50,727 nucleotides of DNA from Peptococcaceae bacterium (GTDB lineage Bacteria; Bacillota; Peptococcia; Peptococcales; Peptococcaceae), in contig JAFQEO010000038.1 in NCBI GenBank assembly GCA_017399005.1, positions 1 to 50,727 of the forward strand. The letters are read 5' to 3'. Of the stretch, positions 1-8,478 are shown in pieces; the stretch's first letter is position 1; every line of letters begins with the position of its first letter. The notes under the pieces were generated by a model. It did not search any database. It worked only from the letters and a program-made list of their open reading frames with translations, and had not been told where the DNA came from. The position numbers and the translations under genes are program-made.

Positions 1-196
1 GTTCTACTTCAGAACAACAGACGTAACAGGCGTAATCAAATTACCAGAAGGCACAGAAATGGTAATGCCAGGCGATAACGTAAAAATGGAAATCGACCTG
101 ATTACCACAATCGCAATGGAAGAAGGCTTACGTTTCGCTATCCGTGAAGGTGGCCGTACAGTAGGTTCTGGCGTAGTATCCAGCATCATTGAATAA
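1..196 (+). CDS. tuf: Elongation factor Tu, C-terminal fragment
   Basis: The reading frame from base 2 to the TAA at 194-196 encodes the last 64 residues of EF-Tu, the GTPase that delivers aminoacyl-tRNA to the ribosome. The seen peptide carries the domain III signatures [14 protein letters not shown] and the C-terminal EGGRTVGSG, which are near-invariant in bacterial EF-Tu. The 5' part lies outside the window, so the gene is partial. It is followed by a small hairpin (204-221) and a strong terminator, which indicates that it is the last gene of its transcript. Confidence 0.97.
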   Translation, partial: FYFRTTDVTGVIKLPEGTEMVMPGDNVKMEIDLITTIAMEEGLRFAIREGGRTVGSGVVSSIIE

Positions 197-232
197 TTAA
201 GTGCTCACATGGAAATGTGAGATTCTAAAAAG

Positions 233-264
233 AAAACGGGCAGAGAAATCTGCTCGTTTTTTTT
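233..264 (+). terminator. Rho-independent terminator of tuf
   Basis: A 12-bp stem (233-244 with 249-260, one G-U pair) closes a GAAA tetraloop and runs into an uninterrupted T tract. It lies 37 nt after the tuf stop codon. A second, smaller hairpin (CTCACAT at 204-210 with ATGTGAG at 215-221) sits between the stop codon and the terminator. Confidence 0.93.
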
Positions 265-270
265 GTTTGT

Positions 271-349
271 GATAACAAAAAAAATTTGTAAGATGATAAT
301 GTTGTGAGGAGAGGTTTTGTTATCGTGCTAATTTTGTATCCCCTATAAT
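271..349 (+). promoter_or_regulatory. Promoter region of the GH3 pair with inverted repeat
   Basis: A perfect 10-bp inverted repeat (GATAACAAAA at 271-280, TTTTGTTATC at 315-324) lies ahead of a perfect TATAAT at 344-349. No good -35 box sits 17 bp upstream of that -10, which fits an activator-dependent promoter. The repeat could bind a regulator, for example the nearby LysR protein, but that is inference. Confidence 0.45.
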
Positions 350-385
350 TTTTATAGAAGATAATGTAAAACGGGGGGAACACAG

Positions 386-1993
386 ATGGAAAAAAAATAT
401 GTTCCGGAACAGGTTGCAGAAAAACTTGGATATTATTATCAGAATGGCTGGAATCTTTTGTTTGAAGCCGGGCAGCAGATGCAGGATGATGTGCTGATGG
501 ATATTATTTCGCTGGGCAATAACAGTGCCTATGCGCAAGAACATGGCTTTGCAGGGATTCAGACAAAAGAGGAATTCCGTGCAAAGGTTCCGATTTCTGA
601 ATATATAGATTATCGAAAATTAATTGAAGAAAATATGCATGAGGACTGTGGACAGTTAACTTCTCTAGAAACCGAATATTATCTGCTTTCTACAGGGATG
701 AGTAATAGCGGAAAAATATATGTGGAAAATCGCCTGGGGGCTCAGGCGCGACAGATGAGTATCAATATCTGGAATATGATGCTGACTCAGCTGGTGCCGA
801 TTATGACTGCGCCGGATGTAAAAATGCTGGCAGTGACTAACTGCTCGCCGTTAGAAGAAGCGCCAAACGGAAAGGCTGTACGTCGTACTTCTTCGCAGGC
901 AGCGAAAGCGTTATGGGAACAGCATCCGCAGGTGTATGTATTTCCGTATGAGTTTCTGGAAGTATCGATGTCCAATGATGATCGTGATTATTTGACAGCG
1001 TTATATACATTAAAAGAAAAGAACTTTAATATGCTGTTCTGTAACAATCTGGCTTATTTTGGCGTTCTGCTTGACTGGATTGCTCTGCGTCCGCAGCAGA
1101 TGATTGATGATATTCGAAATGGTTACATGACTGCTGATTTACAGGAACAGGATCGTGCGATTCTGGCTCTGTCTTTTCAGGCGGATGCAGAACGGGCGGA
1201 CGAACTGCAGGCTCTGCTGGATACATACGGCACTCTGCCGGTAGAGAAAATCTGGCCGGAGTTTGAGTTCGTAGGTGCGTGGCTGGCTGGCAGCGTGGGC
1301 CGTCTGGCGAGAGACGTTATGCGACGTCTGCCGGAGAATGTGCGCTATATTTCGGAAAGCTACGGGGCAAGTGAGGGCATGTTTAATCTGCCGATGGATG
1401 ATAACTGTGCATATGCACCGCTGGCTCCATACTCCTGTTATTTTGAATTTCTGCCGCTTGAAGGCGGTGAACCGGTTGATATGGCAGGGGTGAAAGACGG
1501 ACATTATTATGAATTGCTGATTACCACTTATTCCGGGCTGTATCGATATAATCTGCATGACATTGTACGTGTTCACGGTTTTACCGGTACGACAGCTAAT
1601 ATTGAATTCTGTTGCCGCACAGCTGACAGATGGGAATTGGCACAGGGCGGTCTGTATGGCTATGAGCTGGAACAGATGGTAGTGTCAGTCGAGCACGAAA
1701 CAGGGCAGTTTGTAACTTTTTATCAGGGTATGGTGGAAAACGGAAAACTGTCACTTGTGATTCAGCCATTCCAGCCTGAATTTGATGCTGCTGCATTTTA
1801 TCAGGCAATGCAGAGCCAGCTGCAGCAGAACGGGATGGAACTGGGAAGTATCTATATCACAAAACAGAATTACTGTATTGAATTATTTAATTCGCTGATG
1901 CAGTTTGGCAGAACCATTCAGACTATTAAGCTGCCACTTCGGGCTCAGAACGCGCCGGAGAAAGAACTGCTTCAACAGATTTACAACGGATAG
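386..1993 (+). CDS. GH3-family acyl-adenylating enzyme (first copy)
   Basis: This 535-residue protein belongs to the GH3 family, ATP-dependent enzymes of the acyl-adenylate-forming superfamily. Plant members conjugate acyl acids such as auxin to amino acids; the bacterial substrates are mostly unknown. Visible motifs are a phosphate-loop-like STGMSNSGK (about 102-110), YGASEG near 326 (the GH3 YxxSE element) and SGLYRYNLHDIVRV near 383-396, matching the family LYRYxxGD/VRV signature although G-D is replaced by H-D. The length is normal for the family. A GGGGGG Shine-Dalgarno 8-10 nt upstream supports the start. It is followed after 35 nt by a paralogue, so the two are probably one operon. The product is predicted cytoplasmic. 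The substrate cannot be read from the sequence. Confidence 0.85.
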   Translation: MEKKYVPEQVAEKLGYYYQNGWNLLFEAGQQMQDDVLMDIISLGNNSAYAQEHGFAGIQTKEEFRAKVPISEYIDYRKLIEENMHEDCGQLTSLETEYYLLSTGMSNSGKIYVENRLGAQARQMSINIWNMMLTQLVPIMTAPDVKMLAVTNCSPLEEAPNGKAVRRTSSQAAKALWEQHPQVYVFPYEFLEVSMSNDDRDYLTALYTLKEKNFNMLFCNNLAYFGVLLDWIALRPQQMIDDIRNGYMTADLQEQDRAILALSFQADAERADELQALLDTYGTLPVEKIWPEFEFVGAWLAGSVGRLARDVMRRLPENVRYISESYGASEGMFNLPMDDNCAYAPLAPYSCYFEFLPLEGGEPVDMAGVKDGHYYELLITTYSGLYRYNLHDIVRVHGFTGTTANIEFCCRTADRWELAQGGLYGYELEQMVVSVEHETGQFVTFYQGMVENGKLSLVIQPFQPEFDAAAFYQAMQSQLQQNGMELGSIYITKQNYCIELFNSLMQFGRTIQTIKLPLRAQNAPEKELLQQIYNG

Positions 1994-2028
1994 AAACATC
2001 ACATCGCCGCAATGAAGGGGATTGCTCT

Positions 2029-3702
2029 ATGAAAGAATATCAAAAAGCGATTTCTGCTGTAATGCAACAATCGCCGGTGGAACACAATAAAACAATTCCA
2101 GAGGCATTGCAGGAAGTTCATCCTAAGCAACTGTTTGATGAAATGCCCGCTATGCTGGAAGACTGTCGTGCTATTCAGGAGCAGGTGCTGGAAGAAATTC
2201 TTCTTCTTGCGCAGGGCAGTGCCTATGCACGAGAGCATCAGCTGGAAGGTGTACGCACACTGGAACAATGGCGCAACGCAGCACAGATTTCCACATACGA
2301 TGATTATAGACCGTATATCGAAGCGGAAATGGATGGGCGGGAAAAACAGCTTTATGCGGGTAAAACTGCGCTGTTTATCGCAACCACTGGTAGCACAGGC
2401 CGTGTAAAATATTTTCTGGAAAGCAATGCCGGAAATGCTGCCAAGCAGAATATCATGACCGTGCGAGGGCTCTATATGAGTGAGTTGCTGCCGGTAACGC
2501 TGGATATGAATGCAAAAAATCTGACGATTTCTAATTATGCTCCGGTAGCCAGCCGGGATGATGGGAAACTTGTGGTAAGAGCCTCTGGTCAGACGGCTCG
2601 TAACATGCGCAAAAAAACCGGCACCATGAATTTACTTCCGGTGGAATTCTGGGAATCACCAGGGATTTCCGCGCGGGACCGGGACTACATGATGGGCGTC
2701 TATACATTGGCAGAAGTGCGATTCAGCAAAGTGTTCTGTAATAACGTGATTCATTTTGGACGTATTTTAGACCGCATCGTGTTAGAAGGCGGGCAGATGA
2801 TAGAAGATATTCGCACCGGTCGGTTTTCTGTGAGCCTGACTCCGGAAGTGCGTGAGCGATTAGCATTCACGCTGCCGCCAAATCCGGCGCGTGCTGATGC
2901 ATTGCAGGCAGTATATGACAGAAAAAACTGTCTGATTACCTGCCCGGATGATATTGCCGAAATCTGGCCGCAGTTCAGCATGATCAGCTGCTGGCTGTCG
3001 TCAACAGTGGGCAGAGATGCCCGGGAAGTTCTGCGCCGTCTGCCATCGTATATCAAATGTTTTGATATGGGCTATGGGGCAAGCGAAAGCAAGCTGAATA
3101 TTCCTACAAAACTGGCAAGTGCCACAGGCGTTGCAGCACCGTTTTCCTGCTTTTATGAATTCCTGCCGCTGGATGGCGGCAAACCGCTGTGCATGTGGGA
3201 AGTGGAAGCCGGTAAACATTACGAGCTGCTGATTACCACCTATTCGGGGCTGTACCGGTATAATATGCAGGATATTGTCCGGGTGGACGGATTTATCGGT
3301 AATACACCGAATATGATATTCTGCGGAAAGAGCGGAGAATATCTGCTGAAGGATAACCAGAAAATCTATGGCTATCAGTTTGCTGACCTGATTTATCAAG
3401 CTGAACGCAAATATCATGTTGAGTTTGATATTATGCAGGTTGCAGTCGAAAATGGTGAATACAGCTATGTTCTGGAAAGCAAACAGAGCGTGGATTATGC
3501 GGCTGTGAAAAAAGATCTGGATACGTGGAGCCGTCAGCTGTACGGAATTGAAAGCGGACAGATTTATGTAATGAAGCACACTTATAAGAACAGCCTGTTT
3601 GATGGCCTCACCCGGGAAGACCGCGGTGCATGCGGCATTAAACTGCCGGTTGTGCTGCAGCGGATTCCGGCTCAGGAACAGATTGCTCAAATTATAAAAT
3701 GA
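2029..3702 (+). CDS. GH3-family acyl-adenylating enzyme (second copy)
   Basis: A 557-residue paralogue of the preceding protein with the same layout: an N-terminal helical part, TTGSTGRVKYF near residues 122-132 as the nucleotide-binding loop, GYGASES near 347, and SGLYRYNMQDIVRVDGF near 405-421. The glycine/threonine-rich loop is closer to the canonical SSGT(S/T) form than in copy one, which has STGMSNSG, so the two may differ in activity or substrate. The start follows GGGG 10 nt upstream. The tandem pair suggests successive or alternative conjugation steps on related acids, which is inference. A bidirectional terminator separates it from the convergent LysR gene. Confidence 0.85.
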   Translation: MKEYQKAISAVMQQSPVEHNKTIPEALQEVHPKQLFDEMPAMLEDCRAIQEQVLEEILLLAQGSAYAREHQLEGVRTLEQWRNAAQISTYDDYRPYIEAEMDGREKQLYAGKTALFIATTGSTGRVKYFLESNAGNAAKQNIMTVRGLYMSELLPVTLDMNAKNLTISNYAPVASRDDGKLVVRASGQTARNMRKKTGTMNLLPVEFWESPGISARDRDYMMGVYTLAEVRFSKVFCNNVIHFGRILDRIVLEGGQMIEDIRTGRFSVSLTPEVRERLAFTLPPNPARADALQAVYDRKNCLITCPDDIAEIWPQFSMISCWLSSTVGRDAREVLRRLPSYIKCFDMGYGASESKLNIPTKLASATGVAAPFSCFYEFLPLDGGKPLCMWEVEAGKHYELLITTYSGLYRYNMQDIVRVDGFIGNTPNMIFCGKSGEYLLKDNQKIYGYQFADLIYQAERKYHVEFDIMQVAVENGEYSYVLESKQSVDYAAVKKDLDTWSRQLYGIESGQIYVMKHTYKNSLFDGLTREDRGACGIKLPVVLQRIPAQEQIAQIIK

Positions 3703-3713
3703 ACGATGGAATA

Positions 3714-3757
3714 AAAAATCCCTCTGTTATCATGTGTATGATAGCAGAGGGATTTTT
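3714..3757. terminator. Bidirectional terminator between GH3 pair and LysR gene
   Basis: An about 20-bp stem (3714-3733 with 3738-3757, a single G-U) with a GTGT loop is flanked by A-tract and T-tract, so it can end transcription from both sides. It sits 11 nt after the second GH3 stop and 19 nt from the stop of the convergent LysR gene. Confidence 0.93.
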
Positions 3758-3776
3758 AGCGTTTGGCAGTTTTTTA

Positions 3777-4679
3777 TCAGAGCAGAGATGCAACGATATT
3801 GGTCAGTTCTTTTACGATAGGATCAGGTGTTGCATCTGGATAAAGCGTTGCATGATAGATAATCTGCTGAGCACCTTCCAGCGGTTTAGCTACAGCGTGT
3901 TTACTTTCAAACAGATTTACATATACATAACGCGGCATCAGCGAAACCACATCCATTTCCTGAAGAATCCGGCGATGGAACTCAATATTATTGGATGTAT
4001 ACAGTGCCAGATTAGAGTATCGGGCACTGTTTTTCACCAGAGGCACAATATTCAGATAGGTGAATGGTCTTGTCATAATGTCAGACTGTTCTACCATTTC
4101 TTTTTCTGCCAGAGGCGAATGTGCCGGTACACAGGCTACCAGACGGTCGGTCAGCATAATATTGTGATGAATGGATTCCGGATCTTCCAGCTGGTTCAGC
4201 TGATCGAGAAAATATTCTTCATTGATACTCAGAAAGGCCACATTACAGTTATGCTCTATAACAGAAGAAAAAACGTCACGGTAAGGAACTTCTTTGATTG
4301 AGATACGAACGCGCGGATGACGTTTTGAAAAAATAGCGATGGCTTTTGGCAGAACGATACTGGTTAATGCAGAAGAATTTAAAATCCGGATATGTTTCAG
4401 GCTGTCTTCCGCGTCGGCCTGCTGCTGCAGCGCAAACTGATTCTGCAGTTCATCATATTGACGCAGAAACGGGTCACTTAATTCCAGCAGGGCACGGGCA
4501 TCTTTTGTCAGTATCACGCCGAATGGGGAACGCTCCAGCAGAACAACCCCAAGCTCTTTTTCCAGCTGTCGGATATTGTTGGATAAGGACTGCTGGGACA
4601 AAAAGAAACGGTTAGCCGTTTTGGAGATGGAGTTGGTGTATTGAATATCACTCAGATAACGTAATTGTTCAAGACGCAT
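3777..4679 (-). CDS. LysR-family transcriptional regulator
   Basis: A 300-residue LysR-type regulator. The N-terminal winged helix-turn-helix is clear (MRLEQLRYLSDIQ, then KTANRFFLSQQSLSNNI and the linker helix), followed by a two-lobed effector-binding domain. The start was placed at the internal Met because GGGAGG lies 8 nt before it; a longer frame begins at 4742 but lacks a ribosome binding site. The gene converges on the GH3 pair and is divergent from the pst operon 200 bp away. Its target could be the GH3 genes, but nothing in the sequence proves this. Effector unknown. Confidence 0.9.
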   Translation of the reverse strand: MRLEQLRYLSDIQYTNSISKTANRFFLSQQSLSNNIRQLEKELGVVLLERSPFGVILTKDARALLELSDPFLRQYDELQNQFALQQQADAEDSLKHIRILNSSALTSIVLPKAIAIFSKRHPRVRISIKEVPYRDVFSSVIEHNCNVAFLSINEEYFLDQLNQLEDPESIHHNIMLTDRLVACVPAHSPLAEKEMVEQSDIMTRPFTYLNIVPLVKNSARYSNLALYTSNNIEFHRRILQEMDVVSLMPRYVYVNLFESKHAVAKPLEGAQQIIYHATLYPDATPDPIVKELTNIVASLL

Positions 4680-4771
4680 AAAAAACCTCCCTGTAAATCG
4701 AAATGATAACGACATATTACGTTTATTATAGTGTTGAAACACATTTTTGTAAAGAGACGGCGAAGGAGTGT

Positions 4772-4826
4772 TTTACATAAACTTTACGCTGGCATGCATA
4801 TGTATTTAACAATTGAGTTGTAAGAT
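4772..4826 (+). promoter_or_regulatory. Putative Pho box and promoter of pstS
   Basis: TTTACA (4772-4777) and TTTACG (4783-4788) are spaced exactly 11 bp start to start, and TTTAAC follows at 4805-4810, two further 11-bp steps on. PhoB/PhoP-type response regulators bind direct repeats of about 11-bp period, and Gram-positive Pho boxes resemble TT(A/T)ACA. A weak -10 (TAAGAT, 4821-4826) lies downstream without a proper -35, as expected for an activated promoter. The regulator would be the PhoB encoded in the same cluster. Confidence 0.5.
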
Positions 4827-4878
4827 TAATCATGTAGTAAGGGAAGCAATTCAATTTTAATAAAAGGAGATTACAAAC

Positions 4879-5787
4879 ATGAACAAAAAACTGAAAAAAG
4901 TAGTAAGTATGGTAGTATTATCTGCACTTGCGGTAACTGGTCTGGCTGGTTGCGGCGGCAGCGATGCAGATACAGCACAGCAGGCGGAAGCATCCAGCGT
5001 GATTTCTGTTATTTCTCGTGAAGATGGTTCTGGTACACGCGGGGCGTTTGTGGAACTGTTTGGCGTAGAACAGAAAAATGAAGCCGGTGAAAAAGAAGAT
5101 ATGACAACGGAAGAAGCAAGTATTACAAACAGCACTTCTGTTATGATGACAACAGTAGCAGGCAATGTAAATGCAATCGGTTATATTTCGTTAGGTTCTC
5201 TGAATGATACCGTAAAAGCTGTAAATATTGACGGTGTGGCTCCAAGCGTAGATGCGATTAAAGATGGCAGCTACAAAATTTCCCGTCCGTTCAATGTTGT
5301 TCCGAAGGTTGCAGGTTTAACTCCGGAAGCACAGGATTTCATGAATTTTATCATGAGTGCAGAGGGGCAGGCGGTTGTTGAAGAAAGTGGCTATATTGCA
5401 TCTGTGGATAGTGCAGACGCTTATACAGGCGGTAGTGTGAGCGGCAAGGTAGTGGTAGCAGGGTCTTCTTCTGTAACCCCGGTTATGGAAAAACTGAAAG
5501 AGGCATATGTAGCACTGAATCCTGATGTGACTGTGGAAGTGCAGATGAGTGATTCCAGTACCGGCGTAACATCTGCTATTGATGGCACATGCGATTTGGG
5601 TATGGCTTCCCGCGAACTGAAAGACAGTGAAACAGAAAAAGGGGCTGTATCTGCAGCCATTGCTCTGGACGGGATTGCGGTTATCGTAAATAACGATGCA
5701 GTGATTACTGACTTGACAGCAGAACAGGTGAAAGATATCTATACTGGTGCGGTAACGGACTGGAGCCAGCTGAACGAATCCAGATAA
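4879..5787 (+). CDS. pstS: Phosphate-binding lipoprotein PstS, circularly permuted
   Basis: A 302-residue extracytoplasmic phosphate-binding lipoprotein of the Pst ABC importer. The signal peptide ends in the lipobox LAGC (Cys26). After a short linker the protein runs through what is normally the C-terminal half of PstS (SREDGSGTRGAF at about 45-56, NAIGYISLGSL, then FIMSAEGQAVVEESGYI), then GGSVSGKVVVAGSSSVTPVMEKL from about 185, which is normally the N-terminal half, ending at DWSQL. Both phosphate-binding loops (SGTR and the GSSS loop) are present, so it is a permuted full-length protein rather than a truncated one. AAGGAG lies 9 nt before the ATG. It heads the pst-pho cluster. Confidence 0.92.
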   Translation: MNKKLKKVVSMVVLSALAVTGLAGCGGSDADTAQQAEASSVISVISREDGSGTRGAFVELFGVEQKNEAGEKEDMTTEEASITNSTSVMMTTVAGNVNAIGYISLGSLNDTVKAVNIDGVAPSVDAIKDGSYKISRPFNVVPKVAGLTPEAQDFMNFIMSAEGQAVVEESGYIASVDSADAYTGGSVSGKVVVAGSSSVTPVMEKLKEAYVALNPDVTVEVQMSDSSTGVTSAIDGTCDLGMASRELKDSETEKGAVSAAIALDGIAVIVNNDAVITDLTAEQVKDIYTGAVTDWSQLNESR

Positions 5788-5847
5788 AACAATCCAGATA
5801 AAAAAACAGACTGCCCGTGGTTTGCGCATTGCGAAAATCATGGGCGG
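5777..5847 (+). repeat. pstS-pstC intergenic repeat and hairpin
   Basis: AATCCAGATAAAA occurs twice in tandem (5777-5789 and 5791-5803); the first copy contains the pstS stop codon. A hairpin then forms between CTGCCCGTG (5811-5819) and CATGGGCGG (5839-5847), fully paired with G-U pairs, with an inner CGC/GCG stem. No T tract follows, so it is more likely an mRNA-stabilising or attenuating hairpin that favours pstS over the downstream genes than a full terminator. Confidence 0.6.
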
Positions 5848-5920
5848 CGCTGTTCGAGGAAATGATGTGATGCATTGGGTTGCGGATGCTTTTTAAATAG
5901 TCGATAAATGAGGGAAGTAT

Positions 5921-6790
5921 ATGGAAACATCCAGATATAAAGTGCTTCAGATGCGGGAGAATGCGATGCATGTTCTATTTCTGACAGCGGCCTGTGCTTC
6001 GGTACTGGCGGTGGGGTTAATCTGCATATTCCTGTTTGCCAACGGGATTCCTGCTATGGCGGAGATAGGTCTGTTTGATTTTCTGCTGGGCGAAAAATGG
6101 AAACCGGGTAATGATATCTACGGTATTATGCCGATGATTCTGGGAAGTATTTATACTACAGCAGGAGCAATTCTGCTGGGAGTACCAGTGGGAGTGCTTA
6201 TGGCAATTTTTATGGCCAGATTCTGCCCGGGGAAGTTATATAAAATTCTGAAACCGGCAGTGGATTTACTGGCAGGGATTCCATCTATCGTATATGGTTT
6301 CTTTGGTCTGATTGTTCTGGTGCCGTTTGTGCGAAATCATTTTGGCGGTGACGGGCAGAGTATGCTGACAGCATCCATTCTGCTGGCCATTATGATTTTG
6401 CCCAGCATTATCAGTGTCAGTGAATCATCACTGCGGGCGGTGCCGGAAAGTTATTATGAAGGCGGGCTGGCATTGGGTGCCAGTCACGAACGCAGTGTGT
6501 TTTTTGCGGTGGTTCCTGCGGCATCATCGGGGATTCTGGCGGGAATTATCCTGGGTGTTGGTCGTGCCATCGGGGAAACCATGGCGGTGATGATGGTTGT
6601 TGGCAATCAGCCGAGGGTTCCGGACAGCCTGCTTGACGGGATTCGGACTCTGACAACCAATATTGTAATGGAAATGGGCTACGCAACCGATTTGCACCGT
6701 GAGGCACTGGTGGCAACAGCGGTTGTACTCTTTGTTTTTGTTCTGATGATTAATCTGGCATTTTCTCTGCTGAAACGGAAGGAGCGATAA
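5921..6790 (+). CDS. pstC: Phosphate ABC transporter permease PstC
   Basis: A 289-residue inner-membrane permease with six hydrophobic segments, the first at about residues 18-41. The conserved PstC elements LLAGIPSIVYGFFGL and the ABC-contacting loop EGGLALGASHERSVFF followed by PAASSGI and GRAIGETMAV are clear. It pairs with PstA to form the phosphate channel. AGGGAAG precedes the ATG. It is 133 nt downstream of pstS, with a hairpin in between, and 1 nt ahead of pstA. Confidence 0.95.
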   Translation: METSRYKVLQMRENAMHVLFLTAACASVLAVGLICIFLFANGIPAMAEIGLFDFLLGEKWKPGNDIYGIMPMILGSIYTTAGAILLGVPVGVLMAIFMARFCPGKLYKILKPAVDLLAGIPSIVYGFFGLIVLVPFVRNHFGGDGQSMLTASILLAIMILPSIISVSESSLRAVPESYYEGGLALGASHERSVFFAVVPAASSGILAGIILGVGRAIGETMAVMMVVGNQPRVPDSLLDGIRTLTTNIVMEMGYATDLHREALVATAVVLFVFVLMINLAFSLLKRKER

Positions 6791-6791
6791 T

Positions 6792-7670
6792 ATGACAGCT
6801 GCACAGGAAGCGATTAACCGGCAGACATGGAAACAGCGTCTGAAAACCTATAAACGCACACCGTTGTCTTTTGTGCTGCTTTTGCTGGTCTGCTTATCTG
6901 CTGTAATTACAGTCGGGGTTCTGGTAATGCTGATTGGTTATATTCTGATTCGAGGGATTCCGCATCTGACACCGTCCCTCTTTGCATGGACATACAGCAC
7001 GGAAAATGTGTCGATGATGCCGGCATTGATTAACACCGTACTGATGGTGCTGTTTTCTTTGCTGATAGCAGCTCCGGTGGGGATAGCCTCTGCTATTTAC
7101 CTGGTAGAGTATGCAAAACGCGGCAATCAGTTTGTAGGGGTAATCCGTGTGACTACGGAAACGCTGCAGGGGATTCCGTCGATTGTATATGGTCTCTTTG
7201 GGGCACTGTTTTTTGTAAAAGCTCTAGACTGGGGGCTTTCGCTGATGGCCGGTGCGTTTACACTGGCGATTATGATTCTGCCGCTGATTATGCGCACTAC
7301 CGAGGAAGCACTGAAATCCGTACCGGACAGTTATCGGGAAGGGGCTTTTGGTCTGGGTGCCGGAAGGGTGCGGACGGTATTTCGCATTATTCTGCCGACA
7401 GCTGTACCCGGAATTTTAGCCGGTGTAATTCTGGCTATCGGCCGTATTGTAGGGGAATCGGCAGCTCTGATCTTTTCAGCGGGCACAATTGCAGCCGTGC
7501 CGGGCAGTGTGTTTGATTCTGCTCGTACGTTATCGGTGCATATGTACTGTCTGTATTCAGAAGGCCTTTACACCGACCAGGCGGCAGCAACAGCTGTTAT
7601 TTTACTGTTAATTGTAATTGCAATCAACTGGGTATCAAACTTTGTGGCAAAGAGAATTTCGAGAGGATAA
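6792..7670 (+). CDS. pstA: Phosphate ABC transporter permease PstA
   Basis: A 292-residue permease with six predicted membrane segments. Diagnostic stretches are ETLQGIPSIVYGLFG and the cytoplasmic EAA-type loop REGAFGLGAGRVRTVFRI followed by LPTAVPGILAG and GRIVGESAAL. The gene starts 1 nt after the pstC stop, with its ribosome binding site (AAGGAG) inside the end of pstC, indicating translational coupling. PstA and PstC form the heterodimeric channel energised by PstB. Confidence 0.95.
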   Translation: MTAAQEAINRQTWKQRLKTYKRTPLSFVLLLLVCLSAVITVGVLVMLIGYILIRGIPHLTPSLFAWTYSTENVSMMPALINTVLMVLFSLLIAAPVGIASAIYLVEYAKRGNQFVGVIRVTTETLQGIPSIVYGLFGALFFVKALDWGLSLMAGAFTLAIMILPLIMRTTEEALKSVPDSYREGAFGLGAGRVRTVFRIILPTAVPGILAGVILAIGRIVGESAALIFSAGTIAAVPGSVFDSARTLSVHMYCLYSEGLYTDQAAATAVILLLIVIAINWVSNFVAKRISRG

Positions 7671-7676
7671 GAATTT

Positions 7677-8477
7677 ATGAAAATAACAATAGGAGCTAAC
7701 GAATCATCTAAAAAGCCGGAGCATACACAGGAAGCATTTCGTATTCGCAATCTGAATTTGTATTACGGTGATTTTCATGCACTGAAAGATATTAATCTGT
7801 CGCTGGATGCAAAAGAGATTACCGCCTTTATCGGCCCTTCCGGATGTGGCAAATCTACACTGCTGAAAACGCTGAACCGTATGAATGATTTAGTGGAAGG
7901 CTGCCGTATTACTGGTGAAGTTGCGCTAAATGGCGAGAATATTTATGGCGATATGGATATCAATCTGCTGCGTAAACGGGTAGGGATGGTGTTTCAGAAA
8001 CCAAATCCGTTTCCAATGAGTATTTACGATAATATTGCATTTGGTCCGCGCACACATGGCATTCGCAGTAAAGTACAGCTGGATGAGATTGTAGAGCAAT
8101 CACTTCGCAGTGCAGCCATCTGGGATGAAGTGAAGGATCGTCTGAAAAAAAGTGCGCTGGGTTTATCCGGCGGCCAGCAGCAGAGGCTGTGTATTGCACG
8201 GGCTCTGGCAGTAGAACCGGAAATTTTACTGATGGATGAACCAACTTCTGCCCTGGACCCGATTTCTACATCAAAAATTGAGGACCTTGCAGTGGAATTA
8301 AAGAAAGATTATACTATTATTATGGTGACACATAATATGCAGCAGGCAGCTCGCATTTCAGACAAAACAGCATTTTTCCTGCTGGGTGAAGTGATTGAGT
8401 ATAATCAGACAGAAAAACTGTTTTCGCTTCCGCAGGATAAGCGGACGGAGGATTATATTACCGGGAGGTTTGGCTGA
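7677..8477 (+). CDS. pstB: Phosphate import ATP-binding protein PstB
   Basis: A 266-residue ABC ATPase. Walker A is GPSGCGKST (residues 53-61), the Q-loop is in [12 protein letters not shown], the signature is LSGGQQQRL, and Walker B is [13 protein letters not shown], followed by the switch His in MVTHNMQQA. The [10 protein letters not shown] stretch is typical of PstB rather than of other ABC ATPases. The start is 6 nt after the pstA stop with AGGA just upstream. It has a slightly long N-terminus (about 22 residues) before the ABC fold. It drives phosphate import with PstCA. Confidence 0.97.
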   Translation: MKITIGANESSKKPEHTQEAFRIRNLNLYYGDFHALKDINLSLDAKEITAFIGPSGCGKSTLLKTLNRMNDLVEGCRITGEVALNGENIYGDMDINLLRKRVGMVFQKPNPFPMSIYDNIAFGPRTHGIRSKVQLDEIVEQSLRSAAIWDEVKDRLKKSALGLSGGQQQRLCIARALAVEPEILLMDEPTSALDPISTSKIEDLAVELKKDYTIIMVTHNMQQAARISDKTAFFLLGEVIEYNQTEKLFSLPQDKRTEDYITGRFG

Positions 8478-8478
8478 T

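Noticed and set aside
3001-3690. 229-codon open frame on the minus strand opposite the second GH3 gene.
   Set aside because: It is fully contained in a clear coding gene, lacks a ribosome binding site and gives a protein without recognisable motifs; treated as a shadow frame. The same reasoning removed the other long antisense frames, such as those opposite amidohydrolase, hemW and GntR genes.
4879-5787. PstS at first looks truncated or frameshifted because the SGTR half stands directly behind the signal peptide.
   Set aside because: The missing half is present at the C-terminus in the same frame with its ligand loop, so a circular permutation explains it better.
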